NCBI RefSeq assembly: GCF_030272615.1
Contig: NC_081409.1
Coordinates: forward strand, 242,359,332 to 242,423,331
DNA: 64,000 nt
From: Cryptomeria japonica
Lineage: Eukaryota; Streptophyta; Pinopsida; Cupressales; Cupressaceae
Direction: 5' to 3'
A model generated the notes under the pieces. That model saw nothing but the letters and a program-made list of their open reading frames with translations, had not been told where the DNA came from and did no database searches. Numbering within the stretch: the stretch's first letter is position 1; every line of letters begins with the position of its first letter. Position numbers and translations under genes: made by a program. Of the stretch, positions 45,941-57,993 are shown one piece after another.

Positions 45941-46388
45941 AAGTGTCAGGATTTAGGTAGAATGGAGCAATGAACAATATAAAATATAATGCAAAATAAA
46001 AGAGGCAAAAAATAACAATTCACAATAACATAGATATAACGCGGTTCACAATGTGAGGCACATCCATAGAGAAATAGTTGACCACTTTCTTTATTATAGA
46101 GTGAAGAGAAAATTATAATCCGATGATTTTTCACATTACACAACCACTTATTTAGCAAGCCCTTTTTGGATATTTAGAAGGTTAGTTTACATACCAAAAT
46201 AATATTTGACTCCTTTATTAAATAATAGGCAATTTTTTCTTCAATTTTGTTGCCTCCAGCAACCCCCACTACTAGTGTTTCCCCTACACCCCTACCATAG
46301 GCTTCACCCTTGGGCCACTCTTGAAGTGATAGTCCCTCTCATACCCATAGAAAAATATTTTCCCCTTGCGTACCTCATTTATTGATTT
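45941..46388. other. Unassigned spacer before a copia polypurine tract
   Basis: Contains ATATAACGCGGTTCACAATG and CT/CC-rich text. No coding sequence is supported. It may be foreign DNA between the RT fragment and the LTR. Confidence 0.4.
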
Positions 46389-46410
46389 GGGGGGGGAGGG
46401 GGGGGGGGTG
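46389..46410 (+). other. G-run, likely polypurine tract
   Basis: An almost pure G run (two blocks, eight and ten G, separated by one A) ending GTG directly before TGTTGGAAG. Such a run next to an LTR start is a polypurine tract, and it could also form a G-quadruplex. Confidence 0.65.
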
Positions 46411-47896
46411 TGTTGGAAGTATGTGTTATTGTAATTATCATTGATGTCAAACTTGTTGTTTCAAATAGTTGTTGGTCTGGAAAGTCTATGGTGTAGAGAC
46501 ATCTCGTTGTATTGGTGTTGCAGTTATTATATTGGTTATTCTAGAAGTGTTTGAGTCCAAGAAGTGTTACTGATATTGCTTGGTGTTGTTATCTTATTTT
46601 GTTATGTTTTTGGCATTGTGGATATTAGTTTTGTGGTCCATAAATATCTTTGTGTTCTCCGGATGTTGTGGTATATTTCATTGTCGATTGTGATATCATG
46701 TGTTAATCCTACTTTTTGGTCTAGATATGATTTGTGGAAGATAATTTGATGTGCTATGGGTCTCACTATAGTACGTGGAGATCCAAATACGATTTATTTA
46801 TTGGGGGCTGAGCTGGCCGTTTCACCCAAAAGATATATCTATTCAAGAAACCCATACCATCCCAGTTAAGGATCTCACAGGAGGTTGTTAAGTGATGTCA
46901 CAAATACTGAGGAAATATACTGGATACTTACCAACAATCTCCCCCTCAGCGTTACCCAAGGGGATTCAAACCTGTGACCCCGCTCTGATACCACATAGTG
47001 CGAGTTGACCTGGTCATTTCACCCCAAAGATGCATCTATTCAGGAAATCGATACCATCCCAGTTAAGGATCTCACAAGAGGCTATTAATCCATGTCATGA
47101 ATCTCGAAGGGATATGCTAGACACTTACCAACATTATTTGCATTGGATAATGTCTATATGGACACGTTACGTGTTGGAATGTTGTGGGTTTTTTTTGGTG
47201 TTTTCAAATCAGTGGATTGGACTTAGGAAGATGTGTTTTGGTCTCCTATTTCTCCTAGAGTGGATTAGTGTGTGTTTTTGGTCTGAAAGGTGTATTTTAT
47301 TTTAGGTCGGCTTGATTCAAGATTTGATGATCTATCTTGTATATAAAGAATGTATGTGATTGAGTTGTGTGAGCAAGCATGAGAGAGAGAGAGTGTGATG
47401 TGAAGACAATCAACAAAATTCAGTGAAGAGCAGAGAAGAAGAGTTGTGTTCGTATGATATGCAAGTTGTTTGAGATTGTGGCAAATGTATGAGACTGTGT
47501 GTTGATAGATGAGATTAGATTTGTGTGAGTTTATGTTGGTTTCTTGATGTAGAGTTCAAGGATAGCTTCATGATCAAGAGATCCTTCTTTTCAAATTAAT
47601 TTAATGTATCTTTCTCTGTTGTAGTTAGCATTAGGTTTGCAAGTCATTTTTGTATCTTTACCCAAGAGAAGTTAGCCTTGGTATGCAAGTTCGGATCAAT
47701 GAGCTCCTTCATTGTAATCTAATATACATAGTGGATATATTTTGTGAGCAGGTGCTCACCATGGTTTTTCTCTGTTTGGGTTTTCCACGTAGAAAATCTT
47801 GGTGTTGATGTGTTGTTGATTGATTGCTTATGTGTTTCATTGTTTTGGTTTAGACTGATTCACCCCCCACCTCTCAATCTTGCCTTGGGTTCAACA
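46411..47896 (+). repeat. Copia-type LTR, interrupted by a TRIM
   Basis: Begins TGTTGGAAGT after the G-run and ends CTTGCCTTGGGTTCAACA, giving TGTTG...CAACA termini. Internal signals include a TATATAAAG box near 47339 and the GTTTTCCACGTAGAAAATC text common in plant copia LTRs. It is 1486 bp including a 332-bp TRIM, so about 1.15 kb originally. It may be the 3' LTR of the RT fragment at 45128, but intervening DNA is missing or replaced. No partner LTR is in the window. Confidence 0.7.
46802..47133 (-). mobile_element. TRIM: miniature LTR retrotransposon, 332 bp
   Basis: On the minus strand: two 135-bp LTRs (46999-47133 and 46802-46936), both starting TGTTGGTAAGT and sharing GAGATCCTTAACTGGGATGG, around a 62-bp interior. 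That interior holds a full iMet PBS (TGGTATCAGAGC, 46993-46982) and a polypurine tract (GAGGGGGAGAT) abutting the second LTR. It codes for nothing. Flanks read AATAA on both sides if the outer base is shared, a 4-5 bp TSD. It sits inside a copia LTR. TRIMs move with enzymes supplied by other LTR elements. Confidence 0.85.
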
Positions 47897-47961
47897 AAAT
47901 GTAGCTGAAAAATTCACCAAAATTTAAGCCCAAGAGTATGATCAGTTACCACATACCAACA
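47897..47961 (-). repeat. Partial copia LTR start (minus strand)
   Basis: Reading the minus strand, CCAAGTGCAAGAT (a decayed polypurine tract, 47974-47962) is followed by TGTTGGTATGTGG. This is the start of a 3' LTR that is cut off after 65 bp by the plus-strand LTR ending at 47896. Confidence 0.6.
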
Positions 47962-47974
47962 ATCTTGCACTTGG

Positions 47975-49105
47975 AGATTGATTAGGCTTCACACCAAACA
48001 ATTTCCCACTTGGAGACTAATCATACAACATCACTGCACTTGTAGCTCCAACTAGATTGACCACCTAGAGTTGGATCATTTCTTATTTCCACTAGTATCA
48101 TCCTTGATGGCCAATAGAATTTGAGTAGGAAATTAGTTTTTCTCTGACAACTACTTTTTTTAACATATTTAGAAGATTCTAGCTAGTGTATATTTTTTCT
48201 AGCTTCAATTGACCATCCTTTAAAACTGATGATATGAATGGTACATGAGTTATATATGTTTAGTCTTAGAATGAAGGATTGAGTTCTTTGCAAGATGAAT
48301 GACACTTTGACAATCACTATACAACCTACTATTCTCTTGTGGCTTTCCCAATTATTTCATAAACCTTTGTAACCAAATCAACTTTTTAGTAGCATTTATA
48401 ACAATGACCTACTCTACTTTTTTTTTTGAAAGTGCAAAAACCTTTTGCAATCATGAAATCCAACTAATTTTTGTTCCACCTATAATAAACACACACCCTA
48501 TGGTGCTCCTCTTGCTATCAATATCTCTTGTTAAATCTAAATCAACATATCCTTATAAAGTAGAGTTGGAAACTCCAAAACATAATGTGTGAGTGGTAGT
48601 ACCTCTCAAATACTTGAGAATCCACTTTATTGTACTCCAGTGATCTTTTCCAAGATTGCCCATATGCTTTCTCACAACTCCCATTGCATGTGCAATATCT
48701 GACCGTGTACACACTGTGAAATACATAAAGTTGCCAATTGTGGAAGAGTATGGAACCTTGGACGTGTACTATCTCATTTTGCATCTTACATTTAAAATGT
48801 TTTCAACACCTCTATCTACTCATTTGAGAAAATGTTAATGTGAAATTATGCCCTCCTCTTCTTATTCTCATACCAAGGATTTTTTTTTTTTCACCCAAAT
48901 CTTTCTTAGCCCGACTTTGATGATATCTTCTTAAGCTCATTTATATTATGCATTTTAGAACCCACAACAAGCATTTCATCAACACATAGTATTAGGATAA
49001 TATTGCCACCATTATCCAATCTGTTAAAATAAACACAATGACAAAAAATATCTATTATATAATAACATATACTGTAACCTTCTTCAACCATAAAACTTGT
49101 TGGGA
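47975..49105 (-). pseudogene. Degenerate copia RT-RNase H fragment
   Basis: Minus strand. Seen: FNRLDNGGNIILILCVDEML near 49025-48960 (catalytic YVDD changed to CVDE), PDIAHAMGVV near 48700, ILKYLRGTTTHTLCFG near 48620, RDIDSKRSTIGCVFI near 48510, and DCQSVIHLAKN...HSKTKHI near 48320-48250. These are the RT palm and RNase H blocks in copia order. Many stops and frameshifts are present. The 5' side is cut at 49105 by E3. Confidence 0.85.
49101..49105. repeat. E3 target-site duplication (left), TGGGA
   Basis: TGGGA matches 62178-62182 beyond the other LTR. Confidence 0.92.
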
Positions 49106-50864
49106 TGCAATGCCCCGCCAGGAACCCTAAAGGAAAAACCACACAAACTAACCAACTAAGGGTGAAATAATTTAAAAAAAAGAAGTTAAAACCACATGAA
49201 GTGCTTTAATTACTACATTACACGTTTATTACACAAGCGAAAGTCCAACACAAATAATTCCTAAAGGGTTACCAACGAAGAATTATTCGAAAGGTTAAAT
49301 TTCATTATTAAGGTTAATCCAATTATCCATCTTAGGATACTCAAAAACATACAATTGCCACCATTACCTATTGAACACAAATAAATCATATTCATACAAT
49401 AGATTTCATCATTTGGAAGATTGAAAGTATTACAATATATTTATTTTCAAGAAGGCATTTGCACATTGAATAAAGATAACTGATATAATAAACATCCAAA
49501 TAAACTAAGATCACACTAATCAACTATTACATGGCTTCCAATAATACATATAAAATTATATCTTTACCAATAGCCAAGGTAACATAATCCACTGATACAA
49601 ATGACCACGTAGGTCTCAAAGGTACAAAAATATCCAACATGAGATGATCCAAAAAAATTATGAACCGCGAGAATATCTATGAAGCCAATCCTTGCATGAA
49701 GGCACAAACATAAACATCCGATGGGAAGTGGCACTACCACCCGACCATGTGATCCCAAAACAGAACCACCCCACTGTGCTAGGAGATAACAGAAGACCCT
49801 CAAGAAAGCACAAGCAAAACATGGTTGACAATACAAGTGCGACTCCACAATACTCTAGGTGAACTCAACATCAAAATACACTAGTGACCCTAAGGAGAGA
49901 GTGTCATTGCATAGATTGTGATGGTTACCCTAGGTAGGCCTCCATAGGTCCCAATCCCCAACCTGGGTTATCCTGGTAGCCTTTCCCGAACCCTCGATTC
50001 CATCCAAGACTCATGCGGACCCTACCAACCCTTCATGAAGACAAGGTGGTTGGTTTTCCATTCAAGGCCTTCCCACTGCATCTTGAGTCTATACAAGCAC
50101 TCAACCATGTGCATGGTACACTATCTTACATAATGTTTAGAACTACCCACCCCCTAATCAATTATTAGGTTATCACTTATTAACTCACTTTCGAGGGGTT
50201 ATCCAGCCATCCACTTCGGGCACGACTCCCACTCGAAAGCTACTCTCCCATAGGACACTATACAATCCCGGTCTCTCTATGAGAACCCTATGGCGATACT
50301 GACAGCCATATAACCACTATAAAACATAGGTGACGAAAACACAATCTTACTAACCCTTGGTTAATCATATGGAACATAACACAACATGGTTTACATCGAC
50401 AAGGTTATAAGGACAACACCTATTCAAGAGGGTACAACAAACAGTACAACATGACGACTAAGCATTTATAAGAATTGCAATGATATTAAGCTCTTTGCTA
50501 AGAAATACCAAATTCTCTAAAGATCATAATTCAGACAATCTTTTGAAAACAATTAAATCATTATATACTTGCAATTCAATATTAAAGATTTAAGAAAACA
50601 CAACCACCCCTTTTTAAGGAAATTCGAAGCCGTCATTAATCTATTAAGGCTAGAATTTAAACTAACCTCAAATAACCAATTGCCCCCTTTGATTTTTGAA
50701 CAAGAAAAAAATCATAATAACTTAACGAAATAAAACATCCCATATTAAAATAATACACCTTTCACATAAGCATCATTTTATTTAATACCCCAAATAATAT
50801 AATTTCTAAAAATAATAAAAATCATATTAAATATATAATAATATAAATATATGTATATAATTAT

Positions 50865-50968
50865 TTATTTGTCGTTCCGCTCTTTCCTACCGACGCCCAC
50901 ACTGAGCGAAGATTGTAATACTATTTATTAATAAAATATGGCTTAGGCCTTTTACCGAGCAAAAAAAA
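50865..50968 (+). mobile_element. Very short LINE 3'-end insertion in the E3 left LTR
   Basis: The 104-bp segment ends TATGGCTTAGGCCTTTTACC-GAGC-A10 and is flanked by AATTAT on both sides (50859-50864, 50969-50974). The right LTR reads straight through the empty site (near 59900, GTATATAATTATATATTC). The AATAAAAT...GGC-TT-GGCC...A(n) end resembles plant L1 3' tails. It inserted after E3 did. Confidence 0.8.
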
Positions 50969-51099
50969 AATTATATATTCGTCGAATTTATACTTATATA
51001 CACATATCATATTATGTATATATACGTCATCTAAATAATAACTTAAATTACGAATAAATCTAAAATTTCCAACAACAACCATAAACAAATTACATTTAT

Positions 51100-51103
<4 letters not shown>

Positions 51104-51158
<55 letters not shown>
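51104..51158. repeat. (AC)n microsatellite
   Basis: About 27 AC units in the left LTR. The right LTR has a shorter array at 60038-60088. Confidence 0.98.
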
Positions 51159-51159
<1 letters not shown>

Positions 51160-51262
51160 TATAAAATCCGCAACAAAATTTACTGGCGAAACATTTTATT
51201 TTTTCTAGTGCTGCGAAAAGGAAACAAGCGAAATTATTAGCAGGCGGTGACTGTTGTTTGTT

Positions 51263-51400
51263 TGGTAGCACAACTACCATTTGGTAGTAGCGACTACCAA
51301 TGGTAGCTCCACTACCATATGGTAGTAGCACCTTCCATATGCTAGCGCGTTGCTACCCTATGGTAGAGCAGCTACCATCCCATGTGGTGGGGGGAGGTGG
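51263..51400. repeat. CTACC/GGTAG palindrome cluster in the E3 left LTR
   Basis: Alternating GGTAG and CTACC words, including CTACCATATGGTAG (a perfect 14-bp palindrome) and CTACCAATGGTAG, occupy about 100 bp. The same cluster is conserved at 60193-60335 in the other LTR. Confidence 0.85.
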
Positions 51401-53253
51401 GTCCCCTGCCACGTGGTAAATATTTTATATTTTTTTTTTAAATTTAATTTATAAAATTTCATTTTCTGCACAACAAATATTAACTCTGCTAAAAATAGAG
51501 TATGAACATAAATTTTTCTTTTGAATGAAATTTTTTTGATACAGATTTCTATATACTAATAAATACATAAAAGACCCAAATTAAATGATTTTGGGGAAAA
51601 TCCAAGAGAAAATTAAGCAAAATAGAGGGGATTAAATGCAAATTTCCATTGCTCTCACACACATGGAAAAATCATGAACACACACAGGGAGGTCAATTTG
51701 TAAAAATTTGGCCAGCATAACCCCTAATTTCTAACAATTTGAAAACCTCCATACATATAGAAAAACAAATCTTTTGCTCCCAAACTTGAAATGGAAAGAT
51801 TTAAAACAAATTGCTCAACTTGAAAACACACATAGGGAAACTAAATTTCTGGGTCTAAAATTCAATTTATTCACTATTAACAAAACTAATTTGGGAAAAG
51901 ATTATTTCAAATATAAATCACTTGATTCCCACAACTTATACTAAATTTAAAGCTTCCAATAAAAATTTCATGAATTCCAAACACAGAGGAAGTTTTTCAA
52001 CCATTTTAAATTTTTTAACAAAATGAAAGATAAACTCTATCCAACCTGTAAATGCACTCCTGGAAGAAAAATTTGAGATGAGCCTCAACCTGCACACCAA
52101 AATCTTCAATCCAAATCCAATCTCCAAATTTTTTGTTTTCCAAACTTAGCTTCCAAAAATTTCCTCTCCCCTCTTCCTGTGAACTCTTAGGTAAATATAA
52201 GAAAAAATTTAACCTAAAAACTTTTAGGTTAAAGTTTTCATTCAACCAATAGCAATTTTCCAAAAAGGTAAAAATCTAATCTCTAAAAAGTCAATGGGGA
52301 TATTTTCTTTTTCCTTTCCTTATTTGAAATTAACTCAACATAAAATCTAAAAATTCCAATAACATACCTTCTTTTTTTTTAACTTTGTTTCCTTTTTTTT
52401 TCAATTAAATACAATTGCTTTTTTTAAAATATAACATGCACTTTATCAATTTAAATTCAATAACTCCATTTATTTAATTTAATCAACAATCACAAAAGCA
52501 TATTAATTTAATTTAAATACACCAACATGAAATAACAAAGGCATATTACTTTAATTCAAACACACCAACATGAAATAACACTATTCACTCAAACTAACTT
52601 TTCTAACTAACTGGAAGCACGCAAAACGAGAAATAACCACCCAACGACTCACAAAATGAAAATGCCAAAGAACCAAGACTCGCATACCAGTCAAATGGAA
52701 AATGACGACCGACTGACGACACTCACATGAGTGTAACTGCGGGTAAATTTTAGGGTCTACCAACTATCTCCACGACTCCCATCAGACAAATAAGATACAC
52801 TCATACCTATGAAACCAGGTGGAGTCGATACCTCGTACCTACCTGATACTTGTACCTGCAATGCCTTGCATCAAAGAACCACACGTATATGTAGACATAT
52901 ATAAAAGACACGACACACACACCAGTGAAGGAGAATTGTGATGTTCCTTGTCTCACCGGAGTGAGTGAAGGAAAATCATCCCCTCACACCCCATACACTT
53001 ACAAACACAAAACATGAATATAACGTATTGGACGTATAAAGTAAATGTGTCGGTCCATGTTAGTAATCCAATAAAATCACATTTAACATCAATACGGAAA
53101 TACTGCATGAAAACCATATACTGCAAATCAAATTAAAGCATATCACCATACTGCATAATATCTAAGTAAAATATCACAATAATGTATCCATTGAAAAAGT
53201 CAACATAAGTCAAACATGAGTCTAAAAGGTCTGATAGAGAAAGGGGTACTACA

Positions 53254-53272
53254 TTCTCCCCCCCAAAACTAG
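53254..53272 (-). other. E3 polypurine tract
   Basis: On the minus strand TTTTGGGGGGGAGAA directly precedes the 3' LTR TGTAGTACC. Confidence 0.85.
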
Positions 53273-54650
53273 GCTTACTCCTGGAAGCCTAAAACAGATA
53301 AGAATAAATCTCTCTCATCTTCGCCGCATCCTCCCATGTTGTCGAGGTCTCATCATTTGTGTCCCATAGGACCCTTACCTAGTTGATGGTATGACCCTTG
53401 AGGGTCAAATCCCGACGCTGAAGAATGCACACAGGCTCCATGGAAAGTTGTCCATCCTCGACCTGCAAAGCATTCCAATCAAGAACATGGGTGACATCAG
53501 GATGATAAGGTCTAAGAAAAGAAACATGAAAAACATCGTGGATGCAGGATAGGCTCGGTGACAAGGCAAGATGGTAGGCAACAAGTCCTATCCTCTCAAG
53601 GATCTCAAAAGGGCCAACAAAATGAGGTGCCAACTTAGAACCCTTTCCATAACAGATCAGACTCTTCCGCGGATGCACTCTCAAGAACACACGATCGCCA
53701 ATAGAAAACTGACGATCCACTCTATGAGCATCAACATACTTCTTCTACCTATCCTGAGCGGCTACCAAATGCCCATGAATCTACTCAACCTGCTGCTCCA
53801 TCTCCTGAAGCATATCCGGTCCTAAATGCACCCTATCCTCTAACCGATCTCAACTCAAAGGAGTATGGCAAGGACGACCATACAATGCCTGGAAGGGAGA
53901 CATGCCTATGGAGCTGTGATATCCATTGTTATAAGCAAACTCCATAAGGCATAGATATTCCTCCCAGTGCGACTGTTGGTCCATAACGTACATGCGAAGC
54001 ATGTCCTCCAAGACCTTATTCACACGCTTGGTCTGACCGTCGGTCTCTGGGTGATAAGCTAAAATGAAGTTCAACTGGGTCCCTAGAGCATGCTGAAGTG
54101 AGGTCCATAATGCTGAAGTAAAGACAAGATCTCTATCTGAAATGATTTGCCTAGGAATCCCATGCAACCTCACCACATCTTCCAGAAAAACTCGTGCCAC
54201 CACTGCTATTGTATAAGAAGATTGAATAGGTACAAAATGAGCAAATTTGGTCAATCTATCAACAATGACCATGATGGCATCATGATGATGCAAAGAAAAA
54301 GGCAACCTCACTATGAAATCCATGGAAATGATATCCCATTTCCAATCCGGTACCAAAATAGGTTGTAAAAGCCCCGTAGGGTGCTGATGCTCCGCTTTTA
54401 CCCACTGACATTCTAAACACTTCAACACAAAATCAGCAATGTCACGTTTCATACCAGCCCAATGATATATCTGTCTAAGATCTGCATGCATATTCTTGAC
54501 ACCAGGGTGTGCCGAATAAGGTGCACGATGGGCCTTAGTCATGATCAAAATATGAAGTCCATCTAAAGGAGGTACATAGATCTGTCCAAGATGTCAAAGA
54601 AGACCATCTGCCTCAAGGTTATATCCAAAATATCTACCCTCCAATGGCCT
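53273..54650 (-). pseudogene. E3 integrase with chromodomain-like tail
   Basis: Minus strand. Seen: zinc-binding region HPGVKNMHADLRQIYHW...KCLECQWVKAEH (54500-54390), catalytic D in SMDFIVRLP, D in ISDRDLVF, E in the VNKVLEDMLR block, then NGYHSSIGMSPFQALYG near 53930-53880. After an interrupted stretch, KLAPHFVGPFEILERIG and HDVFHVSFLRPY (53640-53515) are followed by a tail reading VCILQRRDLTLKG and, past a stop at 53379, WDTNDETSTTWEDA near 53340, as in chromodomain-bearing gypsy integrases. A spacer around 53730-53850 has stops. Known role: inserts cDNA, with the chromodomain directing it to heterochromatin. Confidence 0.88.
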
Positions 54651-55400
54651 TTAGGTCTCTATCATGGCTCTAACATCCTAATACCAAGTGTCCTGAGGAA
54701 GAATCCCAAGAATTATCTCTCTCAAATCCACCCCAAGGGACAATGCTGCAACCTCATGTCACCTACGACTCAAAGCATCTGCCACTACATTCTCCTTCCC
54801 CTGAATATATCAAACCTCAAAATCATGCTCATAGAGGAATTCCATCCATCTTTGCTATCGAGCATTCAAGTTCGGCTGCGTGAAAATATACTGCAAACTA
54901 TGGTGATCACTGTGCAGCTCAAACAGACGCCCCAATAGAAAATGTCGCCACCTAAATAAAGCATGAAATAGTACAGCTGCCAACTCCAAGTCATGAACTA
55001 GATAGTTCAACTCATGGTCCTTGAGTTTGTGAGACTCATAGGCTACCACATGACCATCCTGCATAAGCACTGCTCCTATACCTTCTAAAGAGGCATCAGT
55101 GCAAATCATAAAATCTCTGGATGGATCAGGAACTACCAAAATTGGAGCACTAATAGGGAGTTCCTTCAAGGTACGAAAAGCTGACTCGCACTGCTCTGAC
55201 CAAACAAACTTCTTCCCTTTCCTCTGAAGAGAAGTGATTGGGTGACCTATCCAAGAAAAACTTTGAACAAAGCGACGGTAATATTTGGCCAAACTCATAA
55301 AACTACGAACCTCAAAAACATTGATCGACACTGGCCAATACAATGGCTTGGATCTTAGAAGGATCCACATATACACCTTCTCCCGAAACTACATGACCAA
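54651..55400 (-). pseudogene. E3 RNase H region
   Basis: Minus strand, ORF 55376-54855. Seen: VRSFMSLAKYYRRFVQSFSW (RT thumb/connection), CESAFRTLKELPISAPIL, MICTDASLEGIGAVLMQDGH (first catalytic Asp in CTDAS), YESHKLKDHELNYLVHDLEL (E), and ELHSDHHSLQYIFTQPNLNAR (D). These are the gypsy RNase H blocks. A frameshift just upstream (55380-55485) separates it from the RT frame. Confidence 0.88.
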
Positions 55401-56130
55401 GATAGTTCACCTCTGACTAGAAGAAATCACACTTCGCCAAGTTGGCATAAAGTTGATTCTCCCTCAAGCACTGTATGAATATCTGTCACAAGTGGCTCTC
55501 ATGCTCTTCCATAGATCTAGAATAAATCAAAATGTCATCCAAGTACACAAGGACAAAATGATCAAGGTAGGTGCGGAAAACCCCATTCATGAGGCTCATG
55601 AAAATTGAAGGCATGTTCATCAACCCAAATGGCACCACTGTGAACTCATAGTGACCATAATGGGTACGAAAAGCCGTTCTATGAATATCTGCATCATGAA
55701 TGCGCAACTGATGGTACCCAGATTTCATATCAATCTTAGAGAACACCTTGGCTCCCTTTACCTGATAAAAAAGATCATCTATTCGAGGCAATGGATATCG
55801 ATTCTTGATGGTTACCTTATTCAACTGTCGATAATAAATGCATAACCGAAGAGAACCATCCTTCTTCTTAATGAATATAACTGGTGCACCCCAAGGAGAA
55901 ACACTAGGATGAATGAACCCCTTGGCCATCGATTCCTCCATCTGCAGCTTTAACTCACTCAACTCCTGAGTAGTCATCCGATATGGTGCTCTTGAAATAG
56001 GTTCTGCACCAGGAACCAAGTCAATGCAAAAGTCTATGTCCTGCTTCTGGGGCATACCGGGAATATCCAAAGGAAACACATCAGCATACTCTCGAAGAAT
56101 AGGATGACCATCAAGATCAATTTCTCAACT
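55401..56130 (-). pseudogene. E3 reverse transcriptase
   Basis: Minus strand, ORF 56079-55486. Seen: [60 protein letters not shown] (the family norm is D-Y-R; here Y-Y-R, so a catalytic-region Asp is changed), [15 protein letters not shown], and [10 protein letters not shown] with the catalytic YLDD intact. TGA/TAG stops and a frameshift flank it. Copies RNA into cDNA in functional relatives. Confidence 0.92.
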
Positions 56131-57993
56131 CTATCCCTCATCCACGTCCTCAAGAGCAATTGCAAACAGCTGACACCCTCGAAGCATACACCGCTTAAGT
56201 TGCATAGAAAAAATCATACGTAATGATATCGATCTCTGAACCCCAACGATTCTCACTTTCCTACCATGATCATCTAAACACTCCATTGTCTTCTGACGAC
56301 AGTCTGCATGAGCACTGTGAGATACCAACCAATCCATCTCCAACACAACTCCATAAGACCCCAAAGGAATGACTCGAAGGTCAACTGAAGTAACAAAGGG
56401 TCCTAGGTCCAACTCACAACTGGGAATGAGGGAATCTACAGACACGTGCAAATCAGTAGCCAAATCTACTTGCCACCTATCTGCCTGCCTAGCAGATGTG
56501 AGCTCGCACCGCTAAACAATGGAGGAAGAAATGAAAGAATCAAAAGCACCAGACTCAAAAAGTACAGAGATAGGAATACCACCCAACACACCTATAGTCT
56601 TGATCACTATACCTTGGTGCTCGGCTTGGTGGTCATTAGCCGTCACAAAAAATCTATGGGATCTACTTGCATCCCCCACTGTTGGCTTCAACACTGCTGG
56701 TCTCTGACTACCTATCTGATGAGAATGTTGAGGACACTGAGCGACTATATGGACAAACTGACCATAGGAGAAACAAGCTCCCCTACTAGGTCCTCTACCT
56801 CTAGACAAAACACTGGATTGCTGGAAACTTCCCCTACTAGGGGCCTGTGATGCACCCTAAGAGGACTACCCTGGGAAATTCTGCCTACTCCTTTGCCAAT
56901 TCCTATTCTTCTTAGGCTGAGATTTGCCACTCTACTGGCCCTGAAACTACTTTGGCCTCAACTGAAAACTCTACTACTACTGATGTTGTTGTTGCCCACC
57001 CTTAGCGGGTGCTTGAAAACTCCTAAAAGGTGCAGTAGTCTGGGACTGATTCCCTCTAACTCTGGAACCACTATAAGGCACACTTCCAATCTGTACTCTA
57101 GACTATCCACCATGAGCACGACCAAGATTCTTCTCTACTAGCCTGGCTTTCACCATGACTATCTCTACTGAAATAGGCTCAAACACTCTCACTCCTCCAC
57201 TGATGCGGTCATTTAGACCTCTCAAGAAGTGCTGGACTAACGTCGCCTCGTCATTCCCAATACTAGCATACTGCTTGAGCTCATAAAACCTATGCTCAAA
57301 TTGATCCATAGACATGTCAAACTAGAGTAATGCATAAAACTCATCTGCCTGAGACTGTCTCCACTAAGTTGAGAGAAAGCGTGCCCTAAATCTCTCCTGG
57401 AAAATTTCTCAAGACATGGTGTTAATGTTTAAACCGATCCTCTCTTCCTCCAACTGCCACCAAATAGAAACAAACCTCTCAAGACACATGATGGTGCATC
57501 TCGCCTTGGTGTTACTGCCATACAGATGTATGGCGAAACACCTATCCAAACTAATCAACCAAGTCTCTGCCTCAAGACCGGTACCCAAAGCGTCAAAGGA
57601 ATGAGGATGAGATCTCATCAGATCTCTCATGTGCCCCAAAGTAACAAAATTCTGGTCCACTGGGACCTCTCTCCTCCTGGGAGACCTCTCTCTCTCCCTC
57701 TCCTCAAGATTCTGCTAGTGAGACTCTCCCATCTGAGCATGGCTAGGTTGTTTGACTTAAGGTCTAGGGCCTAGTCTGGCTAACACCTCTTGGAACATCT
57801 GCCTCAGCTCCTCCCTTTCGAGAACTTGCTATGTTGTGTGCTTCTCATTCTAATGCACAGACTGCTCCTGCTCTACACTCACATGAGTGGGTTGTGGGGA
57901 AGGACTATGATGGCCTAAACCTCGGCCATGTACCCCACCTGTACCTCGATTGCGGCCACCACCACGACCTCCACCTTTGGCTTTCTTAGCCAT
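56131..57993 (-). pseudogene. E3 gag and protease
   Basis: One minus-strand frame from ATG 57993 with many stops. Seen: a Gly/Arg-rich N terminus (MAKKAKGGGRGGGRNRG); a gag domain with HSFDALGTGLEAETWLISLD (about 57600-57540), DQFEHRFYELKQYASIGNDE (about 57305-57245) and VQHFLRGLNDRISGGV; a zinc knuckle that reads CFSYGQFVHIVAQC (56775-56734), with the second Cys replaced by Tyr; protease VLFESGAFDSF, where the catalytic Asp is Glu (codon at 56556-56554); and the LGSYGVVLEMDWL block near 56355-56320. Stops include those at 57409, 57103, 56512 and 56131. Confidence 0.88.

Larger units (their letters stand above)
49106..53253 (-). repeat. E3 3' LTR (left copy)
   Basis: 4148 bp, TGCAATGCCC...GGGGTACTACA on the plus strand. 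Contains (AC)n at 51104-51158, the CTACC/GGTAG palindrome cluster at 51263-51400, and a 104-bp retroposed insert at 50865-50968 that the other LTR lacks. Confidence 0.94.

Noticed and set aside
50921-51331. Minus-strand frame with a Cys/Val repeat (and 59862-60089)
   Set aside because: Translation of the (AC)n microsatellite in the E3 LTRs.
52015-52263. 82-codon minus-strand frame found again at 60940-61188
   Set aside because: Present twice because it lies in the E3 LTRs; no recognised motif, and similarity equals overall LTR similarity.
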